A DNA stretch of 64,000 nt from Sphaerisporangium sp040649355. GTDB taxonomy: Bacteria > Actinomycetota > Actinomycetes > Streptosporangiales > Streptosporangiaceae. Position 1 is the stretch's first letter. Each line of letters starts with the position of its first letter. Positions 49,804-57,788 of this stretch are shown in pieces. Where the stretch lies: NCBI RefSeq assembly GCF_043197795.1, contig NZ_JBICTU010000031.1, positions 25,315 to 89,314 of the forward strand, written 5' to 3'. Below the pieces are notes generated by a model. It ran no database searches. It was not told the origin of the DNA and saw nothing but the letters and a program-made list of their open reading frames with translations. A program made the translations under genes and the position numbers.

Positions 49804-52461
49804 ATGACACGATCTCTGCCCGAAGAGTGCGACGTCCTGCTGCGTGACGGCGGTATCGCTCACATCCGCCCCCTGCGTGACTCCGATCGGGCCGCGCTTC
49901 ACGACCTGGTCGACAGGTCGTCCGAACGCTCCACCTATCTGCGGTTCGCGACCGGCGGCACCGCCACGGCCCACGCCTACATGGACCGCATGACCGGGCC
50001 TGGCTACCGGGGTCAGGCGCTGGTGGCGCTGGTGCGCGGACGGCCGGTCGGGGTGGCCGAGTACGTCGGCGATGACGCCGGCGAGCAGGCAGACCTGGGA
50101 ATCCTCATCGACGACGAGACGCACGGCCACGGTCTGGGCACGGTGCTGCTGGAACACCTCGCGCTGAACGCGGCGGAGAACGGCGTCAAGGAACTCGTGG
50201 CGGACGTGCTGGCCGAGAACGGGCCGGTGATCCAGATGCTGAAGGACACGGGCCTGGAGCTGCGGCGGAGCCATCTCGACGGCTGGGTGAACTTCCAGAT
50301 CTCCACGGCGACCAGCGCGGGGCTGTTGACCAAGATGGACGCCCGCGAGCACGAGGCCGAACGCAACTCGCTGGCCGGTGTATTCGCCCCACGATCGGTG
50401 GCGGTGATCGGAGCGGGCCGCGACCCGGCCGGTGTGGGGCACAGGGTGCTGCGCAACCTGATCGACGGCGGCTTCCCGGGCGCGCTCTACCCGGTCAACC
50501 CCAAGGCGACCGAGGTGTGCGGCCTGCGCGCGCACCCCGGCCTCGCGGCCGTCCTGGGTCCGGTGGACCTCGCCGTGATCGCCACCCCCGCCGCCACGGT
50601 GGCCGGGGTGGCCCGCGACTGCGCCGCCCACGGAGTGCGCGGTCTGGTCGTGGTGAGTTCGGGGTTCGCCGAGGCGGGCGACCGTGACCAGGAGTCCGAG
50701 CTGGTCAGGATCTGCCGGGAGGCGGGGATGCGCCTGGTCGGGCCGAACTGCCTGGGCATCGTGAACACCGCCGCCTCGCTCAACGCCAGCTTCCTCCCCG
50801 GCCGGCCGAGGGCCGGGAAGCTGGGACTCATGTCGCAGTCCGGTGCCGTCGCCGCCGCGTTGATCGACCGTGCCGCCGAGATCGGCCTCGGCGTCTCCTC
50901 GTTCGCCTCGGTCGGCAACAAGGCCGACGTCAGCGGCAACGACCTGCTGGAGTACTGGCAGGACGACCCCGTGACCGAGGTCATCGCGCTCTATCTGGAA
51001 TCCTTCGGCAACCCCCGAAGGTTCGGCCGCATCGCCCGCCGGGTCAGTGCCACCAAGCCGGTCCTGGTGGTGAAGAGCGGTCGCAGCGCCGCCGGTGAGC
51101 GTGCCGTACGGTCGCACACCGCCGCGGCCGCGACCCCGGACGCCGCGGTGGACGCGCTCCTGCGCGCCTCGGGCGTGATCAGGGAGGACAGCGTGCGGGA
51201 CCTGCTGGACACCGCCCGGCTGCTCGCCGCCCAGCCGCTCCCCGCCGGCGGGCGGGTCGCGATCGTGGGCAACTCCGGGGGACCGCAGGCCATGACCGCC
51301 GACGCGTGCGAGCAGCGGGGCCTTGTGGTCCCCGAGCTCTCCCCGGCCACGCGGGAGGCCCTGCGCGCCCGGCTGCGTACGGCCGCGGCGGTCGGCAACC
51401 CGGTGGACGTGACCGCCGACGGCGAGGCCGGGGAGCTCGCGGACGCGGTGCGAACGGTGCTGGCCGATCCGGACGCCGACGCCGTGCTGGTCGTCTACAC
51501 CCCGCCGTTCGGCTCGGGGCTGACCAGGACCCGGGAGGCGATCGCCGCCGCCGCCGAGGGAGCGGGCAAGACCGTGCTGGCGTGCGTGCTCGGACATGAC
51601 GGGATGATCGGAGCGAACGTGCCGAGCTATGCCTTTCCCGAGCAGGCCGTACATGCCCTCAGCCGCGTCGTGGAGTACGCGACCTGGCGCTCGCGGCCTG
51701 AGGATCCGGCCGTCGAGGTGCCCCCGGCGCAGGCCGCGTCCGCACGTGAGATCGTACGGGCCGACCTGGTGGACCATCCCGACGGCCGCTGGCTCGACCA
51801 TGACACGGCGGCCCGGCTGCTCGGGTGCTACGGCATCCCGGTGGCCGAGTCGGTGCCGGTCGACGGAGCCGATTCCGCCGGTGAGGCCGCCGCCCGGCTC
51901 GGCCTGCCCGTCGTGCTCAAGGCCACCGGGCCCGACCTCGTGCACAAGAGCGACGTGGGCGGCGTCCAGGTGAACCTGCGCGGCGCCGAGGAGGTACGGC
52001 GGGCCTACCGGGAGATGCGGGAGCGCGTCGGTCCGGCCATGACCGGCGCCCTGGTGCAGCACATGGTCACCGACGGTGTCGAGATGATCGTCGGTGGGGT
52101 GGCGCACGAGACGTTCGGGCCGTTGGTCATGGTCGGCATGGGGGGAGTGACCGCCGAACTGCTGGCCGATCACGCCTTCCGGGTCCCGCCGATCAGCGAC
52201 GCGGACGCCGCCCGGATGCTGGGCGAGCTCCGATGCGCACCGCTGCTCAGGGGCTACCGGGGCCGTCCGGCGGCGAACGCGGAGGCGTTGCGGGCGCAGA
52301 TCATCGGGGTGGGCCGCCTCATGGACGACCTTCCCGAAGTGGCGGAGCTCGACCTCAACCCCGTGATCGTCACACCCTCCGGCGCGGTCGCCGTCGATGT
52401 GCGCGTGCGGTTGGAGCCCGCCCGGTCCCGTCAGTCCCCGTTCCGCCGCAGGCTGCGCTGA
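49804..52461 (+). CDS. GNAT plus NDP-forming acyl-CoA synthetase fusion (Pat-type lysine acetyltransferase)
   Basis: 885 aa. Residues 1-175 are a GNAT domain (I-R-P-L-R-D-S-D-R-A then G-H-G-L-G-T-V-L-L, the acetyl-CoA loop). Residues 195-640 are the CoA-binding and ligase domains of the ADP-forming acetyl-CoA synthetase family (S-V-A-V-I-G-A-G, G-P-N-C-L-G-I, Q-S-G-A-V-A). His438 in S-H-T is the position phosphorylated in active ACDs. Residues 670-870 are an ATP-grasp lobe (V-H-K-S-D-V-G-G-V, E-L-D-L-N-P). The GNAT-first order is that of S. lividans PatA. Such proteins acetylate and silence acyl-CoA synthetases. GGAG close to the ATG. Confidence 0.9.
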   Translation: MTRSLPEECDVLLRDGGIAHIRPLRDSDRAALHDLVDRSSERSTYLRFATGGTATAHAYMDRMTGPGYRGQALVALVRGRPVGVAEYVGDDAGEQADLGILIDDETHGHGLGTVLLEHLALNAAENGVKELVADVLAENGPVIQMLKDTGLELRRSHLDGWVNFQISTATSAGLLTKMDAREHEAERNSLAGVFAPRSVAVIGAGRDPAGVGHRVLRNLIDGGFPGALYPVNPKATEVCGLRAHPGLAAVLGPVDLAVIATPAATVAGVARDCAAHGVRGLVVVSSGFAEAGDRDQESELVRICREAGMRLVGPNCLGIVNTAASLNASFLPGRPRAGKLGLMSQSGAVAAALIDRAAEIGLGVSSFASVGNKADVSGNDLLEYWQDDPVTEVIALYLESFGNPRRFGRIARRVSATKPVLVVKSGRSAAGERAVRSHTAAAATPDAAVDALLRASGVIREDSVRDLLDTARLLAAQPLPAGGRVAIVGNSGGPQAMTADACEQRGLVVPELSPATREALRARLRTAAAVGNPVDVTADGEAGELADAVRTVLADPDADAVLVVYTPPFGSGLTRTREAIAAAAEGAGKTVLACVLGHDGMIGANVPSYAFPEQAVHALSRVVEYATWRSRPEDPAVEVPPAQAASAREIVRADLVDHPDGRWLDHDTAARLLGCYGIPVAESVPVDGADSAGEAAARLGLPVVLKATGPDLVHKSDVGGVQVNLRGAEEVRRAYREMRERVGPAMTGALVQHMVTDGVEMIVGGVAHETFGPLVMVGMGGVTAELLADHAFRVPPISDADAARMLGELRCAPLLRGYRGRPAANAEALRAQIIGVGRLMDDLPEVAELDLNPVIVTPSGAVAVDVRVRLEPARSRQSPFRRRLR

Positions 52462-52515
52462 AGGCCGCCGATGCGGTGTAGGGGCCGGACCGGACTTGGT
52501 GTCAAACTCCCTGGT

Positions 52516-54210
52516 ATGACGGAGAACAAGCCGCGTTCGCTTTTCCCGCACATGCGGCTGGACGAGTTGCTGTCGGAGCTGCAGACGCGGCTGGAAGCCG
52601 TGCTCGCCACCCGTGACCGCGTGCACGGCCTGCTGGACGCGGTCGTCTCGGTGGGGAGCGACCTCGATCTGAAAACCGTCTTGCACCGGATCGTGGAGAC
52701 CGCCACGACCCTGGTGGACGCCAGTTACGGGGCGCTCGGAGTGATCGGCGACGGCAACACGCTGGTGCAGTTCGTCCCGGTGGGGCTGAGCGAGGAGGAG
52801 ATCGCCCGCATCGAGCACTGGCCGCACGGCCTGGGGCTGCTCGGGCTGCTCATCAAGGAGCCCCAGACTCTGCGGCTGGCCCATATCTCCCAGCATCCCG
52901 AGTCCTACGGTTTCCCCCCGGGGCATCCGCCGATGGGCAGCTTCCTCGGCGTGCCGGTCCGGGTGCGGAACGAGGTGTTCGGCAACCTCTACCTCACCGA
53001 GAAGCGCGGAGGCGGTGAGTTCGACGAAGAGGACGAGGCGATCGTCGTCGCCCTGGCCACCGCCGCCGGCGTGGCCATCGAGAACGCCCGGCTGTACGAG
53101 GAGACCCGTCGTCGCGAGAGCTGGCTGGAGGCCTCCTCGGAGGTCACCACCCGCCTGCTGTCGGGAGCCGAGCCGCAGGAGGTGCTCGCGTTGATGGCGC
53201 GGCGGGCCCGTGACATGGCCGACGCCGACGTCGTGGCACTCCTGCTCCCCGGCGACGACGCGGACACCCTCCGGCTCGTCCTCGAAGACGGCGAGGACGA
53301 GAAGCAGTACAGCATCGCGGAGGTCTCCGGCGCCCTCGCCGGAAGGGCCTTCGTGACCGGTGAGGCGCTCATGGTGGACAGCCCCGCCGAAAGCGACGTC
53401 CTCATCGCCTTCGCCCAGCCCGTCCCGGTCGGGCCGGTGGCGGCCGTTCCGTTCGGCGCTCCGGGTGCCGTGCGGGGTGTGCTGTCCCTGGGAAAGCGAC
53501 CGGGACGCAGTCCCTATAGCCACTCCGAGCTGCGCACCCTTCACGCCTTCGCCGGGCAGGCGGCCGTCGCGCTGGAACTGGCCGAGACGCGCAAGGACGC
53601 CGAGCGGCTGGGGTTGCTGGAAGATCGCGACCGGATCGCCAAGGATCTTCACGATGTCGTCATCCAGCGGCTCTTCGCGGTGGCCATGACGCTCATGAGC
53701 GCGGTCCGCCTGGTGGAGCGACCGGAGGCCTCCGCCAGGCTGCAGAGCGCGATCGACGAGCTCGACGGCACCATCCGTCAGATCCGCTCCACCATCTTCG
53801 CCCTCACGACCCCCAGCCGGCCGGGCGCGCCGAGCCTGCGTGCCCAGATCGTGGACGTCGTGGAGGCCGCGCGCGGCCACCTCGGATTCATGCCGGGGCT
53901 GAACATGGAAGGCCAGCTGGACAACGGCGTCCCGCCGGAGATCGCCGAGCAGGTGCCGGCCGTGCTGCGCGAGGCGCTGTCCAACGTGGTGCGCCACGCG
54001 AAGGCCTCCCGCGCCGACGTGACGACCCGTACCCACCAGGGATGGCTCACGGTGATCGTGGAGGACAACGGGGTCGGACTGCCGGCGGAGGGGAGACGCA
54101 GCGGCCTGCGCAACCTCGAAGAGCGCGCGGACCGGCTCGGAGGGTCGTTCGAGATGAACACGCCCGCATCCGGAGGCGCCCGCCTGGAGTGGCGGGTGCC
54201 GCTCGCCTGA
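52516..54210 (+). CDS. DevS/DosS-like GAF sensor histidine kinase
   Basis: 564 aa. GAF-A (about 55-195) contains His137 in G-F-P-P-G-H-P-P-M, aligning with heme-ligand His149 of M. tuberculosis DevS. GAF-B is about 205-355. HisKA_3 has His379 in D-R-I-A-K-D-L-H-D-V-V-I-Q-R-L-F. The HATPase has the N-box R-E-A-L-S-N-V-V-R-H-A and V-E-D-N-G-V-G-L. It should sense O2, NO or CO through heme and phosphorylate a DevR-type regulator. No devR is adjacent. Fifty-four bases after the acetyltransferase gene. Confidence 0.93.
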   Translation: MTENKPRSLFPHMRLDELLSELQTRLEAVLATRDRVHGLLDAVVSVGSDLDLKTVLHRIVETATTLVDASYGALGVIGDGNTLVQFVPVGLSEEEIARIEHWPHGLGLLGLLIKEPQTLRLAHISQHPESYGFPPGHPPMGSFLGVPVRVRNEVFGNLYLTEKRGGGEFDEEDEAIVVALATAAGVAIENARLYEETRRRESWLEASSEVTTRLLSGAEPQEVLALMARRARDMADADVVALLLPGDDADTLRLVLEDGEDEKQYSIAEVSGALAGRAFVTGEALMVDSPAESDVLIAFAQPVPVGPVAAVPFGAPGAVRGVLSLGKRPGRSPYSHSELRTLHAFAGQAAVALELAETRKDAERLGLLEDRDRIAKDLHDVVIQRLFAVAMTLMSAVRLVERPEASARLQSAIDELDGTIRQIRSTIFALTTPSRPGAPSLRAQIVDVVEAARGHLGFMPGLNMEGQLDNGVPPEIAEQVPAVLREALSNVVRHAKASRADVTTRTHQGWLTVIVEDNGVGLPAEGRRSGLRNLEERADRLGGSFEMNTPASGGARLEWRVPLA

Positions 54211-54241
54211 CGCCGGCGGGCTCACCCAGGCAGCGGCCGGT

Positions 54242-55429
54242 TCATCGCAGGGCCGTCTGAACTTCCCTCTCCTTGACCGGTGCGGTCCTCCTCCGGTGCA
54301 GGAGCATCATGAGGCCTCCCGCCGCGAGCCCCCAGAACGCGGCGCCCACCCCGAGCAGCGTCAGCCCCGACGCGGTCACCACGAAGGTCACCACCGCCGC
54401 CTCCCGGCCCTCGGGCTCGGCCACGGCCGTGGTCACCGCCGAGGCGAGCGCACCGATCAGGGCCAGGCCGGCGACGGCCTCGATGAGCACCGGCGGGGAC
54501 AGGACGACGAGCGCGGTCGCCAGGCCCGCCCCGACGCCCAGGACGATCATCGAGCCGCCGGCCGCGACCGACGCGATCCACCGGCGGCCCGGGTCGGGCT
54601 CGGCGTCCGGCCCGGCGGCCAGCGCGGCGGTGATGGCCGCCAGGTTCACCGCGTGGCCGCCGAAGGGTGCGCCGAGGACGCTGGCCAGGCCGGTGCCGGC
54701 GAGGATCCCGCGCAGCGGCGGATGGTAGCCGTAACCGGCCAGGACCGCCATGCCCGGGATGTTCTGCGAGGCCATGGTGACCAGGAACAGAGGCAGCGCG
54801 ATGCTGACCATCGCCGAGGCGCTCCACGCCGGGACGGTGAGATCGACGACCGGCCGTACGTCCACCGCGCCCAGCCCCGGCCCCGCCACGGTGATCGCCC
54901 CGATCGCGACGAGCAGGGCCCCGGGGATCGCCCACTTGCGGGCGAAGCGGCTGAGGAGCGCCCAGGTGAGCACGACGGGACCGGCCATCCACGGGATCTC
55001 GCCGAGCGCCCGCGCCGGAGCCACGCACAGGTCGAGCAGGACCCCGGCCAGCATGGCACTGGCGATCGGGGCGGGGATGGCCGCGATGCGGCGGCCCAGC
55101 GCGGGGAACAGGCCCGCGGCGACGACGAGCAGCCCGGAGACCATGAACGCGCCCACCGCGACGGGGAACCCGCCCTCCACGGCACCGGTGGACACCAGCA
55201 GGGCCGCGCCCGGGGTGGACCAGGCGATGGTGATCGGCAGGCGCTGCCGCACGCTGAGCACGATGGCCACCACGCCGTTGGCCACACACAGCGCGAGCAG
55301 CCCCGACGCCGCCTGCGCCTGGTCGGCTCCCACGGCCCGGAGCCCGGCCAGTACCACGGCGAAGGAGCTGGCGAAGCCGACGAGCGCGGTCACCACGCCC
55401 GCCAGCACCGGTTGCAACAGGCGCGTCAT
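54242..55429 (-). CDS. benE: BenE family benzoate/H+ symporter
   Basis: 395 aa with 11-12 transmembrane helices. Conserved segments G-F-A-S-S-F-A-V-V, W-S-T-P-G-A-A-L and M-A-S-Q-N-I-P-G match BenE. It imports benzoate or related aromatic acids with protons. No benzoate catabolic genes are in the window. Divergent from an XRE-cupin regulator across a perfect palindrome, the usual arrangement for ligand-gated control. GAGGGG lies ten bases before the ATG at 55429. Confidence 0.9.
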   Translation of the reverse strand: MTRLLQPVLAGVVTALVGFASSFAVVLAGLRAVGADQAQAASGLLALCVANGVVAIVLSVRQRLPITIAWSTPGAALLVSTGAVEGGFPVAVGAFMVSGLLVVAAGLFPALGRRIAAIPAPIASAMLAGVLLDLCVAPARALGEIPWMAGPVVLTWALLSRFARKWAIPGALLVAIGAITVAGPGLGAVDVRPVVDLTVPAWSASAMVSIALPLFLVTMASQNIPGMAVLAGYGYHPPLRGILAGTGLASVLGAPFGGHAVNLAAITAALAAGPDAEPDPGRRWIASVAAGGSMIVLGVGAGLATALVVLSPPVLIEAVAGLALIGALASAVTTAVAEPEGREAAVVTFVVTASGLTLLGVGAAFWGLAAGGLMMLLHRRRTAPVKEREVQTALR

Positions 55430-55449
55430 GCCAGGATCCCCTCGGAGGT

Positions 55450-55465
55450 GTTCCGTATACGGAAC
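55450..55465. promoter_or_regulatory. 16-bp perfect palindrome between benE and its regulator
   Basis: GTTCCGTATACGGAAC is a perfect 16-bp inverted repeat, 21 bases from the benE ATG and 57 from the regulator start. This is the expected operator for the XRE-cupin protein, controlling both genes. Confidence 0.65.
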
Positions 55466-55521
55466 GGCGTCGTCCTGGCACCATAGCCTCATGGAACGCG
55501 CCTCCGAAAGCCTTTTTCATC

Positions 55522-56040
55522 GTGAACGCTGATGCGTCCGACATTGGACAGCGAATCCGCAGGTTGCGCCAGGAACGCGGCATATCGCTTTCTGAGCTCG
55601 CCCGGCGCGCCGGGGTCGGCAAGGCCACGCTGTCCGGGCTGGAGAACGGCACCCGCAACCCGACGCTGGAGACCCTCTGGGCGGTCACGGCCCAGCTCGG
55701 CGTCCCGCTGGCGGTCGCGCTCGGGCCGAATCCCCTGGTTCAGGGCACCGCGGTCCACGGCGTGCTGCTCCAGGTCTTCCAGGACGAGGCCGTGACCTAC
55801 GAGCTCTACCGGCTGGTGATCCAGACAGGGGCCACGCAGATCTCCCCCGCCCACCACCAGGGGGTGACCGAGCACATCACCGTCTTCTCCGGGACCCTTG
55901 AGGCGGGCCCCGTGGACTCACCCCTGCTCGCGGGGCCCGGCGAGCACATCACCTGGTCGTCGGACGTCCCGCACAGCTACGCCGCGATCGGCGGCCAGGA
56001 CGTCCACGCCAGCCTCCTCATGCGCTACCCCCACCGCTGA
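55522..56040 (+). CDS. XRE-cupin regulator
   Basis: 172 aa. Helix-turn-helix at residues 8-60 (I-G-Q-R-I-R-R-L-R-Q-E-R-G-I-S with recognition helix K-A-T-L-S-G-L-E-N-G-T). The C-terminal cupin (about 95-170) carries H-Q-G-V-T-E-H-I and P-H-S-Y-A-A-I. XRE-cupins sense small molecules through the barrel. GTG start with a weak ribosome site. Probably represses or activates benE through the palindrome at 55450-55465. Confidence 0.9.
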   Translation: MNADASDIGQRIRRLRQERGISLSELARRAGVGKATLSGLENGTRNPTLETLWAVTAQLGVPLAVALGPNPLVQGTAVHGVLLQVFQDEAVTYELYRLVIQTGATQISPAHHQGVTEHITVFSGTLEAGPVDSPLLAGPGEHITWSSDVPHSYAAIGGQDVHASLLMRYPHR

Positions 56041-56110
56041 CCTCCGGCCAATCCGCGGACTCCGCACCGGCCCGGCCCCTGGTCCGCCGTGACGTCACCG
56101 CGTCGGAGTT

Positions 56111-57484
56111 TCAGGGCTGATCGACGGCGGGCAGGCGAAGGACGAACCGCGCGCCTTTGGGGGAGTCCTCGATCAGAAGGGTTCCGTGGTGGGCGCCGGC
56201 GACCTCGCGGCAGAGGGCGAGGCCGAGTCCGCTCCCCTTGGGGTCGCGGCGCCGGGCGTCCTTCAGGCGGGTGAAGGGCTCGAAGACGCGTTCACGATCT
56301 TCTGGTGCGATGCCGTCGCCGTCGTCGGTCACGGTCACCACGGCCTGGCCGCCGGAGCCGCCGACGGTCACCTCGACTCGGGTGGCGGCGTGCCGCTGCG
56401 CGTTGACCAGCAGGTTGCTCAAGAGCCCGGTCAGGTGCAGCGGGTTGCCCATGACCTTCACGTCGTGGTCGACACGGGCGCGCACCGGCACGCCCCGGAT
56501 CCGGGTCGCCACCTCCTGCCTCACCAGCGCGCCGAGGTCGACCGGCTCGTGCGGGGCGGGGACGGCCGTCTGGATGTGGGCGTACATGAGCACTTCGTTG
56601 ATGATCGCCTGGCACCGCTCGGTGGTCGAAAGTGCGGTCTGGATGGTGCTGCGCGGATCCATCTCGCCGGGGTACAGCAGCGCCTCCTCCAGTTGCGCCC
56701 GCAGGCCGGAGATCGGGGACCTGAGCTCGTGGGTGACCAGGGAGGCGAAGTGGCGGAGCTGGTCCACCGCCGTTTCGAGCTGGGCGAGGTTCTGGTTGGA
56801 GGCGCGGGCGAGCTGCGCGATCTCATCGCGACCGGGAGGCTGGGGCACCCGCTGGCTCAGGTCGGTCACCGTGATCTCGGACGTCTTCTCGCGGATGGCC
56901 TTGATCGGACGCAGCGTCCGGCCCACGACCATCCAGGTCGTCCACGCCGCGAAGGCCGTGGCCAGCAGGGCTCCGGCGCCGGCGTAGAGCTCCAGATGGT
57001 GCTCGGCGAGGCTCAGCGGCTCACGCGTACCGGCGTAGACGAAGTGAGGTTCTCCGCCCCAGAGCTGGCGGGCGACCTGGGGAGGGACCCGGATCGCGGT
57101 GACCAGGACGCACCCGTGCCGCGTGGAGCATTCGACGCGATCCTGGATCCGGTCGTCGACGGAGGGCTGGTCCGAGCTCAGAGGAGGGCTGCCCGCAAGC
57201 GGTGCGCTGGCCTGCACCACCCGGCCTTGGGAGTCGACGAGCTGGAGAAGGTTGACCTCGTTCGTCGGGGTCGGCCGCGTGTTGCCTGGCTGCATGGCCG
57301 CGATCCAGTCCGTGGCCACGCGCTGCGTCTCCAGGAAGGTGATGGCCTGGGTCCTGAGCCGGATCGTGTAGTCGAGGCCGAGCCCGATCAGCGTGAAGGC
57401 GACCAGGGACAGCACCGCCGTCGCGATCGTGTACCGTGCCCGGATCGAGGACGGCCGAAGCCGCGGCATGAGCCCGCGAATCAT
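56111..57484 (-). CDS. HAMP-type sensor histidine kinase without adjacent response regulator
   Basis: 457 aa. Transmembrane helices near residues 25-45 and 170-192 flank a periplasmic domain of about 125 residues with two cysteines (E-C-S-T-R-H-G-C). HAMP is followed by HisKA (F-A-S-L-V-T-H-E-L-R-S-P-I-S-G) and HATPase (N-L-L-V-N-A-Q-R-H, D-D-G-D-G-I, G-S-G-L-G-L-A-L). GGGGGG lies four bases before the ATG at 57484. The response regulator must be elsewhere. The upstream gap 57485-57788 (304 bases) is mostly promoter space shared with the PBP. Confidence 0.92.
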   Translation of the reverse strand: MIRGLMPRLRPSSIRARYTIATAVLSLVAFTLIGLGLDYTIRLRTQAITFLETQRVATDWIAAMQPGNTRPTPTNEVNLLQLVDSQGRVVQASAPLAGSPPLSSDQPSVDDRIQDRVECSTRHGCVLVTAIRVPPQVARQLWGGEPHFVYAGTREPLSLAEHHLELYAGAGALLATAFAAWTTWMVVGRTLRPIKAIREKTSEITVTDLSQRVPQPPGRDEIAQLARASNQNLAQLETAVDQLRHFASLVTHELRSPISGLRAQLEEALLYPGEMDPRSTIQTALSTTERCQAIINEVLMYAHIQTAVPAPHEPVDLGALVRQEVATRIRGVPVRARVDHDVKVMGNPLHLTGLLSNLLVNAQRHAATRVEVTVGGSGGQAVVTVTDDGDGIAPEDRERVFEPFTRLKDARRRDPKGSGLGLALCREVAGAHHGTLLIEDSPKGARFVLRLPAVDQP

Positions 57485-57788
57485 GGTGCCCCCCAAACGA
57501 TCTCATCGCACGTGAATGCGCAGGTCAAGACACCTATTCAACCTCATCCGCCAGACAAAGCGGACATGGGCGTCGAGTTACCGGCGGCCTCCTGCCTCAC
57601 CCCGCCCAGGGGCCGAGGACGTCCATGACGTGGACTTATGCCAATTCGGTATAGATCCGAACGTTTCCGTCTTGGATGCCATCAAACGACGACGCGCGAC
57701 TGCCCGTCGCACCCAGCACACGTCCGGAAGGCTTCACCATGCCCACCCAGCATCGTCGACGCGCCACCCGCGGCCTCGGGAGGCTCTG

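Noticed and set aside
47929..54225. Very long open frame (about 2,100 codons) on the minus strand across the second dormancy block
   Set aside because: It is antisense to four well-supported genes and is Arg/Gly/Pro-rich low-complexity translation, as expected from the mirror frame of high-GC codon bias.
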